Part shown: in pieces, positions 53,961-63,525 of the stretch | How the letters are laid out: each line of letters starts with the position of its first letter | Position numbering within the stretch: position 1 is the first letter of the stretch | The notes under the pieces: generated by a model | Told to the model about the DNA's origin: nothing | Seen by the model: only the letters and a program-made list of their open reading frames with translations | Database searches by the model: none | Translations under genes and position numbers: made by a program | DNA from: Sinorhizobium sojae CCBAU 05684 | GTDB lineage: Bacteria > Pseudomonadota > Alphaproteobacteria > Rhizobiales > Rhizobiaceae | NCBI RefSeq assembly: GCF_002288525.1 | Contig: NZ_CP023067.1 | Coordinates: forward strand, 1,054,001-1,118,000 | Direction: 5' to 3' | Length of the DNA: 64,000 bases

Positions 53961-54671
53961 TCACTCACAGCACACCTTCCGAACGTAAGTGTTGCCGTAG
54001 GTGACGAACGCGTCATCAGGGACGGCGCCACGTGCCTTCAGCATCTTCATGATGTCGACGGCAGTCTCGACGCCATAGGTGTCTTTCAGCGTGATGGCGA
54101 ACCAACCGCTCGAAACCAGGTAGGCCGCAAGGGGTAGCGACGATGCGCGAACAAAAGCCTCGGCGTCCAGGTAGTTATCGAAGCTTGGAACTTGGACGTG
54201 CCTGTCTTCGAAAGCACCTCCGTCGTACTCCCGAACCGAAACCTGGGTTTCATGCAAGAAGCCATTGGTTCCTGCCTGTCGGACTTCAAACCACCTGTCT
54301 ACACTGGCCAGAATATCAACGGGCGCTCCATTCTTCAGCGTGGCCACGGTACTCGACTTGTTGTCTGGCCTTGACTTCAGGGCAGCTCGGCCCTTCGGGT
54401 GTCGTACCGCGCCCGAGCGAGCTTCCGGAACCACGAAACGCCCGCTCGCCTGCATAGGGGGGCTGGACAATGGGAGTGTCGAAGGCTGTCGCTCGGGGAC
54501 AATGGGCTTTTCCTCCAGACTTGCGGATGAGGAGCTGTCGGTCGTCACCCGGAATTGCGCCATTTCGCTCAGAGACAGGTACCGCATGTCGCCACTGTCA
54601 TACTGAAGCGCCAACTGCACCAAGGCGGGATCAGCCCCCATCTCGGAGATGTAGGCCTGTGACAACGTCAC
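53961..54671 (-). pseudogene. SH3-domain periplasmic-type protein, probably lacking its N terminus
   Basis: The frame starts at a GTG (54671) and codes for about 236 residues. The first 45 (LSQAYISEMGADPALVQLAL, then MRYLSLSEMAQFRVTT) read like the C-terminal part of periplasmic ClpP-like proteins of rhizobia (COG3904 type), not like an N terminus, and there is no signal peptide; a stop lies just upstream in frame. Then a low-complexity Ser/Pro linker and a bacterial SH3-like segment, STVATLKNGAPVDILASVDR to FLHETQVSV, followed by a last domain of unknown type. I infer that the 5' part was lost. It lies 68 bases after the lipoprotein gene on the same strand. It might still be made as a short protein. 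Confidence 0.5.
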
Positions 54672-54739
54672 CCTTGAGCGCTATCCGGGTCATGTCGAAA
54701 CTGTTGCGGGGCAATCCCGAAGCACGGCTGCGAAGCTCG

Positions 54740-55624
54740 TCACATCTCCGGATTCTTCTTGTTGAATGTTCCCTGGCAGGCAGGATCGACGCTGCCAGGA
54801 GGGCAATCATTTCCGGTACCAGCCTTCGCCTTCGGAACGACCGGCGTCGACCAAACCGAGCTGTTGCCGACGTCCACCTTTCCGCGACCGCCGTGTCGGC
54901 GAACATTAGCCACCTCCGCCTGCGTGAACTCGTGGGGTTCGAAGGTAACGGTCAGCGTGTTGCCAGTCGTGCTCTTGGTTTCGCCGGAGACATCGAAGGC
55001 GAGGGGCGCAAGGCCCAGCGCGATATTGCCGCCGCCGTGGTCTTCTATATTCAGGGCGATCTTGTAAGTGTTCCCGTCATCGGCGTCCTTGGTCGTCTTG
55101 AAACATACGCGGTTCTGTACTTCTCCGGCCTTGATCAGAGCGTCTCGAAGATTGATGAGCGTGCCAGCGATTGGGGCCGACTCGACGCTCTCCCTTCCTG
55201 CGTACACGAAGGAGCGGTTCGGAAGCATCTCCGCGGCAAGGACGAGTTCCTGGGTGTTTGAGACGGACCGGCCCGCACCGAGCCCCCCTGACAGCGTTGC
55301 AGAACCAGTCACGACGGGGCCGAAGCCCACCCCTCCTTCGACACTGCTTTCGTGGGTCGTCAAGACTTCCAGCTTGACGGACTTGACGTCAAAATCGATG
55401 AGCCCATTTCCGCAAGTCTTGGTGGCCGAGGCGTTTATCACGCTTCGCGTTCCTTGTGGGGAGTTCTGATAGGCGACGTAGACGCTCACCTGGCGCTTCA
55501 TGTCGTCTACGACACTTTGAATGGCGGAGCTTCTTATTGCCTGGACGCGAGCTGGCTGGGTCGTGGCGCAGCCGACCAGCAGGACTGTAGCCGCGAGACC
55601 CGCGAGCATAAAAACGGACTTCAT
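54740..55624 (-). CDS. lipoprotein, trypco2-like domain
   Basis: Encodes about 294 residues. The ATG at 55624 follows GGGGGGAACT and opens a lipoprotein signal (MKSVFMLAGLAATVLLVGCA; lipobox LVGC). The region near residues 60-110 (CGNGLIDFDVKSVKLEVLTT, then GGVGFGPVVTGSATLSGGLG and a LVLAAEML strand) resembles the trypsin-co-occurring domain 2 found in conflict-related gene clusters; this is a judgement by eye. The C-terminal half is beta-rich with a final Cys pair in CPPGSVDPAC. Anchored in the outer or inner membrane and facing the periplasm. It is divergent from the serine hydrolase gene at 55905. Confidence 0.65.
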   Translation of the reverse strand: MKSVFMLAGLAATVLLVGCATTQPARVQAIRSSAIQSVVDDMKRQVSVYVAYQNSPQGTRSVINASATKTCGNGLIDFDVKSVKLEVLTTHESSVEGGVGFGPVVTGSATLSGGLGAGRSVSNTQELVLAAEMLPNRSFVYAGRESVESAPIAGTLINLRDALIKAGEVQNRVCFKTTKDADDGNTYKIALNIEDHGGGNIALGLAPLAFDVSGETKSTTGNTLTVTFEPHEFTQAEVANVRRHGGRGKVDVGNSSVWSTPVVPKAKAGTGNDCPPGSVDPACQGTFNKKNPEM

Positions 55625-55904
55625 AGTTCCCCCCGGTGGCGGCAGTCGGACATCGACCCTCTCTCTCATGCCGTCACATCGAATGCTCCCATAGGTTGCG
55701 CAGAAAAGCGAGTCCATTTTTGCAGCATGAGGGCGCTGCAAACATTGCGCCATCAAGACGGATGGATTGCCACACCATCCGCGAAACATGCGGTGGAATG
55801 ATTGGCAGGTTCAGGCTTCTTCGCTAGGTTGCATATAAATCTAGGTGTCTTCACGACGATTTAGGCTCGAGGTGCGTGTTGCACAGGCTAATGGGGAGGG
55901 GAGC

Positions 55905-57113
55905 TTGAGATACCTATTGACCCGAGTGACGGCGGCTTTGCTGTTGTTTCTGAGTCCCGCGGACGCCTCCGCATCGCGCAATGGAATTGTTCACGCGCCA
56001 CCGGTCGCGCGCCCGCTGCCGGAAGGCCGGGAAATCGGTGACGTCGAGTTCGAGTGCAAGGAAGGGGCCTCGTCTCGTTGCCGAATTTCAGACTTTATGC
56101 GGTACGCCAGGATCTGCGCGTTACTCGTTGTTAGAAGCGGGAAAATCAGATTCGAGAAATACAACTATGACCCGGAAATCTGTGAGGACGACAAAGGCGA
56201 ACCGAATGGGCCGGACAGACGCTACGGCATCGCATCGGTGACCAAGTCGATCACGTCCACTCTGCTGGGACACGCCATCGCAACGAGGTACGGGGCCCGG
56301 ACACGGGAGCAGTTCGAACGTGTACTTGATCGCCCCATCGGGGACTACGTCGGCGAGCTTAGAAGAGGCATACCGAGCGCCTATGCGAACGTTCCGCTCG
56401 ACAACGTGCTGCGAATGCGTTCCGGGGTGTGGTGGACCGAATACGGGTGGCACGGCTTCTTTTCCGGAGCGGAGCTGTTTCGCTCCAAAGTTCGAGAAGG
56501 CTTGATGGAAAGCATCCCGACATTCGCCCATCGTTTTGTGTTCCCAAGCACGGCAGGTCAGCACTTCAACTACTCGGCACTCGACGCAGCGGTCGCATCA
56601 GTTACGGCGGAGAACATTCTTGACGATAGGTCTTTGCTCCAGTTCATGGAGAAGGGCCTTTGGGCATCGATCGGAGCGGAAGCCGACGCGAGCTGGGGCG
56701 TCGACAAGGCGGGAACGGCAATCGGACCATGCTGCCTGCGCGCGACCGTCCGCGATCTCGCGCGGTTTGGATTGCTGGTTCTGGGAGAGGGTCGAAACGG
56801 GCAGGGAAAGCAAGTCATTCCGAGCGCCTGGTTCGAGATCGCCACAAAACGGTTGGGCGAAGAGGACGCAATCCCGGACGGGAATCAATCCCAAAATGCT
56901 GGCTGCCCGCTCGACTACCGCTACTATTGGTGGCTTAGACAAAACAGGACTGATTTCACGGCAGTCGGCCGAGACGGACAGTTCGTCCATTTGTATCCGG
57001 AGAGCGACACGGTCATCGTCCAGATCAGCGATTGGAAAGCGTGGACCAACGGCGACGCACTCGAATGCGAGACCTTCAGAGCTCATGATGCGCTTGAGGC
57101 GGCCGCGCAGTGA
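55905..57113 (+). CDS. serine hydrolase, class C beta-lactamase family
   Basis: Encodes about 402 residues. I chose the TTG at 55905 because GGGGAGGGGAGC precedes it and the product then starts with a signal peptide (LRYLLTRVTAALLLFLSPAD, cleavage near ASA); a GTG at 55845 is in frame. Active-site motifs: SVTK near residue 111 with the nucleophile Ser and Lys; YSALD near 222, the Tyr-Ser-x position; and GRDGQFVHL near 362 in place of the KTG box. Such periplasmic enzymes include esterases, peptidases and 6-aminohexanoate-dimer hydrolase relatives; resistance to beta-lactams is not implied. It faces away from the lipoprotein gene, with a 280-base shared upstream region. Confidence 0.85.
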   Translation: MRYLLTRVTAALLLFLSPADASASRNGIVHAPPVARPLPEGREIGDVEFECKEGASSRCRISDFMRYARICALLVVRSGKIRFEKYNYDPEICEDDKGEPNGPDRRYGIASVTKSITSTLLGHAIATRYGARTREQFERVLDRPIGDYVGELRRGIPSAYANVPLDNVLRMRSGVWWTEYGWHGFFSGAELFRSKVREGLMESIPTFAHRFVFPSTAGQHFNYSALDAAVASVTAENILDDRSLLQFMEKGLWASIGAEADASWGVDKAGTAIGPCCLRATVRDLARFGLLVLGEGRNGQGKQVIPSAWFEIATKRLGEEDAIPDGNQSQNAGCPLDYRYYWWLRQNRTDFTAVGRDGQFVHLYPESDTVIVQISDWKAWTNGDALECETFRAHDALEAAAQ

Positions 57114-57539
57114 CAGCTTCCTAAAAGTGCGCCACCGCTCAAGATCTAAGCGCGAATAGGCCGATTGAGCGACCCTTCCTGTCGGTCGGAACGTCACGCG
57201 CGATGGCGCAACTTCGCGCGCGTCAAAGCACTTCAGGACTGCTACCATTGTTCAGATCTGATCGTCGGTGCGTTTTTGCGGCGCTCGGCTTCCTGAAGGA
57301 TACTTGAGGGACTGTACCCGATTACCTCTATCGGACTGCGAATCGTACATCGCGTCAAAGTCCCATTATTTCAACGAAGCCCGAAGAGATACCCGATCAC
57401 TATACCGCGCCGGCCCCACGCGTCGGCCAGATGCCCGCGGAGCTTCAGACGCCCAGTGGGGCTCCACGGCCCTCGACATTTAGCCTCTACTGATGCAAGC
57501 TAAGATTGTTTTTAGGGCGACGGATTGTAGGGGCATAAG
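57114..57539. other. intergenic stretch, nothing recognised
   Basis: About 425 bases. ORFs are short and Arg-rich. The DNA becomes more AT-rich towards 57500, where the promoter of the next gene should be. Confidence 0.4.
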
Positions 57540-58226
57540 ATGAATGCAGCAGAAGGGCCGACGGTAGACATAGGTTCATACTTTGCCGGTGCGGCGAACC
57601 TACTGAAATTCGGTCCACTCGGCCTGGCCGGCTTGATGTTGGTACTTGTCATTATTGCGCTTGCGATCCGCGAAATGAGCGCCGGTCGGGAGCGCTTACT
57701 CACACGATTTATGTATGTAGGGGCGTTCTGTTTTGTCGTCGCCGCCGGCCTCAGCGCTTTGACATCTAACAGCGTCCACATGGTACACTTTCGCGTCGAA
57801 CCCCTTAGCCAGGGGGCGGTAGCTACACTCCCACCACCCCAGATAACCATCAATAGCGATACACTGGCACCACCTTTAAAATACGCAGTGAAGTCAGAAA
57901 TCACCGCCATCATAGATGTCAGTGATGCTATCGAATCAGTAAAGGGCATCCGGCGGCAAATCAGTGAACAAAACGGTCGAATAAAGCAGATAGATTTGCG
58001 GATGGAAGACGCTCTGTCACAGCTAGATATAGCGTTGACCAACTTTAGTGAATCAAGTGACCTTGCTTTGGGTAACAACTGTAGTGGAGATGCCCATGGG
58101 ATACCCAGTCAGAAGGCGCCAGAAATAGCTCGACTAAATGCCGTTGTGGCTTCCAAGCTGGGAGCCGTGCAAACAAATCTATCGGCCGTGCGCGATAAAC
58201 TAATTCCGACCGAGGTCAACCCATAA
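57540..58226 (+). CDS. two-helix membrane protein with coiled coil, unknown
   Basis: Encodes 228 residues; the ATG at 57540 follows GTAGGGGC. Two membrane segments near residues 24-44 (FGPLGLAGLMLVLVIIALAI) and 58-76 (FMYVGAFCFVVAAGLSALTS). A soluble part follows: a Pro-rich strand region, then helices with coiled-coil character (AIESVKGIRRQISEQNGRIK). Codon use and AT content are higher than in the surrounding genes, which suggests separate origin. I do not recognise a family. It is alone between the serine hydrolase and the nuclease-STAND gene, on the same strand. Confidence 0.65.
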   Translation: MNAAEGPTVDIGSYFAGAANLLKFGPLGLAGLMLVLVIIALAIREMSAGRERLLTRFMYVGAFCFVVAAGLSALTSNSVHMVHFRVEPLSQGAVATLPPPQITINSDTLAPPLKYAVKSEITAIIDVSDAIESVKGIRRQISEQNGRIKQIDLRMEDALSQLDIALTNFSESSDLALGNNCSGDAHGIPSQKAPEIARLNAVVASKLGAVQTNLSAVRDKLIPTEVNP

Positions 58227-58311
58227 CCATCGGCAGACTTTAGATGGGAAACGACGATGTCTGCGCCACTTCGTCCAAAACAGGTTTCTCTTATACCTGA
58301 CTCTTGAGACG

Positions 58312-58605
58312 TTACACTACTGCGAAGGAGTGTTGGGTCTTACCCCCCGACTGTGTATTGCTAAGCCTCTCGCACTCTGGGAGATCCGTCCTCCAATTTG
58401 GCGCTCTGCCCGTTTTCCTGAGCACCCTCCCCGTGCAGGCGTGCATGCGGATGCGCTCGCCATTGATCTCCATGGTATCGCCGTCGAGCACGATCCAGAT
58501 GCGACGAAGAAGGCGCGGGGCGCTTGCCGCTGATCGCGCACCAGCGGGCCGTCGCTCAAACGCGAGGAAAGACAAGCCTGCGCGGAGATCGCTTTTAGAG
58601 GACAT
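58312..58605 (-). pseudogene. thermonuclease-like (SNase) fragment
   Basis: One minus-strand frame reads RIWIVLDGDTMEINGERIRM, the conserved start of a staphylococcal-nuclease-type domain; an adjacent frame continues with RLHGEGAQENGQSAKLEDGS, as expected for the next part of that family. The rest of the domain is missing, so this is a frameshifted remnant. SNase proteins with signal peptides are common in rhizobia. Confidence 0.45.
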
Positions 58606-58804
58606 ACTTCGCCGTGCAAGCTCCGATAGATCTCGCCCTAAAAAGGTAGGCCCAGCCGCCTACTAATGTCGCGAGCGAGCCGGGCATCGTCAATTTGATT
58701 GGGGAAGGCGTCGGATTCGCAGCCGCCATGCAGGGTCGAACGCTAGACTGTCTCAAGGTTATCAGTAGCATCACAGCGGTTTACTCTATTGGGGTCACCT
58801 GCTG

Positions 58805-61090
58805 ATGCCGGATCGATACGATTTCGCCAACCTGTCACCGGTCGAGTTCGAAGGTCTCTGCGTCGACCTGGTGGCTGCGGAAACGGGCCTCAGGTTCGAA
58901 AGATTTTCCGAAGGTGCCGATGGTGGTGTGGATGGCCGCCATGGCCAGGCGAATGGCGACATCATCCTTCAAGCGAAACACTACAAGAACAGCACATGGT
59001 CGGATCTTCAGAAGGCGGTCAAGGCCGAGAAGAAGAACCTCGTAAAGCTGAAGCCGTCGGAGTACTACCTTCTTACCTCCCAGCCCCTCACGTCAGCCCG
59101 AAAAAAAACGCTCGTTTCGCTGCTCGATCACCCCTCGGTGGATGCATCGAACATCTGGGGCCGTGCGGAGCTGAACGCATATCTGGCTAAGCACTCTGCG
59201 GTCGAAAGGCAGAACATCAAGCTTTGGTTGTCCAGCGCCGCGGTGCTCGACAGGCTGCTCAAGAACGACATCGCAGTTTTTACCGAGGCAACTTACGACG
59301 AGATCGAGCGAATTCTAAAGGTCTTCGTCGTCAATCCCAGTCTCAAGAAATCAGCGGAAATCCTCAAGGCAACTCACTGCCTGATCGTTTCCGGGCCACC
59401 AGGTGTCGGCAAGACGACCCTGGCCCAGGTTCTCGCCGCCGAATACAGCGATGAGGGTTGGGAACTGGTTTCGATCACCTCGATCGAAGACGGCTTCCGC
59501 GCATTCCAACGCGACAATCGGCAAGTCTTCGTCTTCGATGATTTCCTCGGTAAAATCAGGCTCGATCCCGCGTCTTTGGCGCGAGACGACGGCAGGATCG
59601 TGCGCTTCATGTCCATGATGCACAAGGACAAGGGAAAACGGTTCATCCTGACGACGCGCTCCTACATCCTGCAGGCGGCGCGGGCGCTGTCCGAGGCGCT
59701 CGACGACACGAAAGTCGAGGTGTCTGAAATGGTGCTTAACCTCGCGACCTATACCAGGGAGCTGAAGGCGCGTATCCTCTACAATCATCTCTATCATTCG
59801 GAGATCGACCAGGATTCGATTCAGGCCCTCCTGGCAGGCGACACGGTCCGTCAGATTGTGGACCATCGTAACTACATGCCGCGCATCATCCAGTGGATGA
59901 CCGACGAGATCAGGCAGCGCGACGTACCTCCGTCTGAATATCCGAAAGTCTTTCTGCAGACCCTCGCAAACCCGGACAAGATCTGGGACAAGGCCTTCAG
60001 GCAGCACATCAGTCCCAACGCCCAAATCCTCCTCTACTGCATGTACTTCGCCGAGCAGGAGCGCTTCTCCGAGCCTGGCGTAAGGCTGGAAACACTCCAG
60101 GTGTTTTTTGAACGTGCGATCGTGGGGTTCGGCGCAATCACGAAGGCGGAGCTGCGTGCGACGATGTTTGAAGACACGCTTCGCGAGGTGAAATCGTCTT
60201 TCGTCGTGATTGATGGAGGCCGGGTCAACTTCATCAATCCCTCCGTACAGGACTACCTGTCGCGCGAGACTCGAGACGCAACGGTTCTCTCGACGCTTGC
60301 CCGCTGCGTGCCATCCGTTGCCTGCGCTATCTCGCTATGGGGGAAAATGGACACACGAGCTTCCGGCAAAATGCGAGCGCAGGTGGCGGACGCATTGCTG
60401 ATTTCCTTTATCGGTGGTCACGTCGAAGGAAAGCTCCCCCTGCACGAGCTCGCCGATCTGGTTGGTGATCTCGTTCTGGCAACGGGCGACACCGGCTACT
60501 GCGAGTTACTCCGGAGACCGGGCATCAAAAGGCTTTTTTGGACAGATGAAGGAAACCTTCCCGCTCTGATCGACGCACTTGAGGATACATATAGCAAATT
60601 CCCGTACGCGCGAGCCTACGCCAGATACCTTCGCCTCGAAATCTTCAGATACCTATCGGCCGATCGGGAGTATGTGATGGAGCTCGAGGATCTCGCCGCA
60701 CTCGCGTCCAATCTAGGTTCCGCCAAATTAGAAATGTCGGAACGTTTTTATAGCAATTTCGATGAGGCGGCCGAGGAGGCGGTGGATGCGCTCGATATGA
60801 ACAGGATCGGCGGCAACGAAGATCCGGAGCAGGTGATCGGTGAATGGTTAGAGTACATCGAGAAAATAGAAGGTCTGACATCGACGACGGCATTCTACTG
60901 GAAGAAGAGGGAGTTCGAGGAACGGATTGCGGCGATCCAGCAGATTGAAGAATACAGGCAGCAGCGTGAGGAGATCCGAAATCCGGCGCCGCGCTCGCAG
61001 TCCCCCAGCGAACTACGTCCGGCCTCAGGCGGATCGTTTTCCAACGCGGACCTTCTGTCGATGTTCTCGTCGCTGAAGAAGTCCAACTAG
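58805..61090 (+). CDS. Mrr-like nuclease fused to STAND NTPase
   Basis: Encodes 761 residues from the ATG at 58805. The N-terminal 110 residues are a restriction-endonuclease fold of the Mrr type: LSPVEFEGLCVDLVAAETGL, the catalytic Asp in GADGGVDGR near 42 and QAK in ILQAKHYKN near 57. The NTPase follows: Walker A SGPPGVGKTTLAQVLA near 197, Walker B QVFVFDDFLGKIRLD near 242 and an Arg-rich sensor region ILTTRSYILQAARAL near 283. This matches the layout called nSTAND3 with a REase effector. The C-terminal 350 residues are helical and would sense the trigger. Such proteins are thought to assemble upon phage sensing and then cut DNA. A HEPN-type gene follows 85 bases later. Confidence 0.82.
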   Translation: MPDRYDFANLSPVEFEGLCVDLVAAETGLRFERFSEGADGGVDGRHGQANGDIILQAKHYKNSTWSDLQKAVKAEKKNLVKLKPSEYYLLTSQPLTSARKKTLVSLLDHPSVDASNIWGRAELNAYLAKHSAVERQNIKLWLSSAAVLDRLLKNDIAVFTEATYDEIERILKVFVVNPSLKKSAEILKATHCLIVSGPPGVGKTTLAQVLAAEYSDEGWELVSITSIEDGFRAFQRDNRQVFVFDDFLGKIRLDPASLARDDGRIVRFMSMMHKDKGKRFILTTRSYILQAARALSEALDDTKVEVSEMVLNLATYTRELKARILYNHLYHSEIDQDSIQALLAGDTVRQIVDHRNYMPRIIQWMTDEIRQRDVPPSEYPKVFLQTLANPDKIWDKAFRQHISPNAQILLYCMYFAEQERFSEPGVRLETLQVFFERAIVGFGAITKAELRATMFEDTLREVKSSFVVIDGGRVNFINPSVQDYLSRETRDATVLSTLARCVPSVACAISLWGKMDTRASGKMRAQVADALLISFIGGHVEGKLPLHELADLVGDLVLATGDTGYCELLRRPGIKRLFWTDEGNLPALIDALEDTYSKFPYARAYARYLRLEIFRYLSADREYVMELEDLAALASNLGSAKLEMSERFYSNFDEAAEEAVDALDMNRIGGNEDPEQVIGEWLEYIEKIEGLTSTTAFYWKKREFEERIAAIQQIEEYRQQREEIRNPAPRSQSPSELRPASGGSFSNADLLSMFSSLKKSN

Positions 61091-61175
61091 CCGACTGTAT
61101 GATGATAGCTCTCGGAAGAAATGTTTCCCAGGACCGGTGGATTGCCCGGATCATCAGGTTTGATATCTATTCCGG

Positions 61176-62120
61176 ATGAAATATCTCGACCCGCAGCAGA
61201 TTATCGAGTGGAAGGAGCGCCACGGGAAGCCGCGGCGGGCATCGGATCTTGTTTCCCAGATCGCCGAGCTGGCAAAGACCTGGGAGGCAAGGCCTCTAGG
61301 CGAGACCTTCATCGGCGACCACGTGGTGGTTAGGCTGGCCACAATCCTTGAAGTGTTCGTGCGATCCATGGTCGGGCAGATGGTCGACTCCAGCGAGGAG
61401 GTTTTCGCTGAGAGGGCGAGGCTCCTGGTGAAGGATTTCAAACTCGACTTCATCTTTGCGGACAGCGTCGAAAAGCAGAAATTCAGTCCTGGCGACATCG
61501 TTGCGCACGCGATCAGCTTGAGCAGTGTCGACGCCATCATGAAGGTTCTGATGACCTTGCTTCCAGACGCGAAGGAGGAGCTTCGGACCTCTCATCGGCG
61601 CTGGACGGAGGATCAGGATGGCTTCCCCTTAGAGCCGATTATCAAAGACGTCGATACGACTATGCGGCTGTTGAGCGGGATCTTCACCTCCCGGCACATT
61701 CTGGTACACGAACTCTCAGGTCAGCGCCCTTACAAGGACGAGGACGTCGCCGGCTTCTGCGGTGCGGCCGCTGAGTTCATCGAGGCTTGTGACTGGATCA
61801 CGGTCAAGCATATCGAGGGCACGCTTCCATTCACGCAGATGCAGATGACCATTGATGCCGTCCAAAATCTCCAAGCTGCCGAGGAGGAGGTCGCTCACCT
61901 AGTGGCAACTATCCGGGAAATTCCGGGCATCAACCTTCGATTGCTGGAAGAGAGCCAGGCTGCGTGGGAGGAATTCTCGAAGCGCGATGCGTTGTTCTTT
62001 GCGTCATTTGCCGAGGGCGGAACGCTTCATCCCATGCTGATGGCGGAATGGCGTCAGGCGCTTGCCGAAGAGCGTGCCGAAAGTCTTCAAGAATTCATCG
62101 AAAGTCGTGAGGGCCACTGA
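61176..62120 (+). CDS. HEPN-type protein with LprI-like C terminus
   Basis: Encodes 314 residues from the ATG at 61176. Helical throughout. The segment GIFTSRHILVHELSG near residue 173 carries an R-x4-H motif in a typical HEPN setting, so it may be an RNase. The last 65 residues (LRLLEESQAAWEEFSKRDAL to EERAESLQEFIESRE, with a central GGTLHP) look like the LprI-type domain known from a periplasmic lysozyme inhibitor, although there is no signal peptide and its usual cysteines are missing. The fusion is odd. It lies 85 bases after the nuclease-STAND gene on the same strand and probably forms a unit with it. Confidence 0.7.
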   Translation: MKYLDPQQIIEWKERHGKPRRASDLVSQIAELAKTWEARPLGETFIGDHVVVRLATILEVFVRSMVGQMVDSSEEVFAERARLLVKDFKLDFIFADSVEKQKFSPGDIVAHAISLSSVDAIMKVLMTLLPDAKEELRTSHRRWTEDQDGFPLEPIIKDVDTTMRLLSGIFTSRHILVHELSGQRPYKDEDVAGFCGAAAEFIEACDWITVKHIEGTLPFTQMQMTIDAVQNLQAAEEEVAHLVATIREIPGINLRLLEESQAAWEEFSKRDALFFASFAEGGTLHPMLMAEWRQALAEERAESLQEFIESREGH

Positions 62121-62433
62121 CGCGGGAGCGTATCCAGGTTTCTTGGTGGGGATTCCGGCCCCACTCGTCGCTTCTCGATAGAGATGGAGCCAGCTTGGGG
62201 CCTCTGGCCCGAGCACCGCAGGATGATGCTTCAGAGGAACGCTTGGCTTCGGCGTCGGCAACCATTTCCGCGCAGACCTCATCGGGATGCGTTTCCTCCA
62301 GACGAGCGTGTTGGGCGCCCCGTCCCGGGCGGACGTGACGTGCCGATCGCGTGCATTCTGCACAGGTCCACGAGGGGGCGATACTGCATGACGGAAAATG
62401 AAGAACGACTTGGCCTAGGCGGCTCTGACCTCC
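62121..62433. other. intergenic stretch, nothing recognised
   Basis: About 310 bases after the HEPN-type gene. Frames on both strands look like noise; it may include further decayed parts of the OLD-type gene to the right. Confidence 0.35.
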
Positions 62434-63211
62434 TCAAGAAGATCCGGATGCTTGTCCAATATCCGCCTCCAGGCCCTTGAGAAGGAGAGGGCTCCCGGCA
62501 GCTCGCGGTGGAACCCGTCTTCCGATCATCCGGCTCTGCTCGCGAATGCGGATCGCCGCATCAAGGAAAGCGTTCGGGACACCAGGCGCACACGATCGAA
62601 GGATCGAAGCGCCTGTACTGCTCCGAGGATTTCGGGCCGCCTCCCGGGCCGCCGCAAGCAGGGCGGTCGAAGCGTCGGCGGATTCGTCGGTCAGGCGATT
62701 GAGGATCGATCCACGTCTCCAGAGAGATTGTGAATCCGATAGGGCTCCGATCCTCACGTGTCGTTCCCGATCAGCCCAGGAGAGGTTTCGCGCATGACCT
62801 GTCGCCTGCGCGCGATCGGACATCAGGGGCCATGTCGGCTCCGGATCGCTTTCCACCTTGAGGTTCAGGCACAGAACGGTCTCCGATCCGCTGCCCGGCT
62901 CATCCTCGACTTTGCGCGCCGCTTCATCGAAACTTCGCAGGTACATGCCGTAGACGTCGATCGACTTGAGTTCGTGCCCCAAGCTGAAGAGGATGATCGT
63001 GATGCTGATGGCGTTTCGATATCCAGCTTATGGAGATCCGCATCGGTGAACTGCACCGTCCATGGCGCCCCGAGACACAGGTCGATCGCATCCAGGATCG
63101 TGGATTTGCCGCTGTCACCTGATCAGGCAATTCAATCCGAGTGTGGGATACCACACCAAGTGCTTGATGCTGCGGAAGTTCTCAATCTCGATCATCCGGA
63201 TAGTAGCCATG
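62434..63211 (-). pseudogene. OLD-type ATP-dependent nuclease, frameshifted remnant
   Basis: The minus strand starts at the ATG 63211 with MATIRMIEIENFRSIKHLVW, the classic opening of OLD/RecF-like ATPases, and stops after NCLIR. The next frame supplies GDSGKSTILDAIDLCLGAPW, the rest of the Walker A, then FTDADLHKLDIETP. A third frame (62982-62434) continues GHELKSIDVYGMYLRSFDEA to LNRLTDESADASTALLAAAR. At least two frameshifts, and the loss of the Toprim nuclease end, show that it is dead. OLD-family proteins act in anti-phage defence, which fits the neighbourhood. Confidence 0.7.
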
Positions 63212-63525
63212 GGCCCGCCTGAAGAATCACTGATTTGGGAAGGTAGTAGTCCACGGCCCAACGGCGGCGGCAAGAAAGCTTCGACCGAGTTGTTCGACAG
63301 GCCAGAGAGCGGGGTGTATCGGAGGGAGCCGTACTCGTTTCATGTCATGCGTAGACCAAATGGTGGACGCCTCGACCTGCCCTGACGGACCTGTGTGCAG
63401 CGACGATAGCAACCCCGTCTCGTATGCCCGATATCTACTGCGATCCGCGTGATCCCGAGTTCGATGTCGATGATCGTGGACGGTGTGATCAGGACTTCGT
63501 CGAAATACGCACTATGGATTCTCAC
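63212..63525. other. intergenic stretch, nothing recognised
   Basis: About 310 bases between the OLD-type remnant and the last gene. No frame shows protein-like composition or a start site. Confidence 0.35.
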
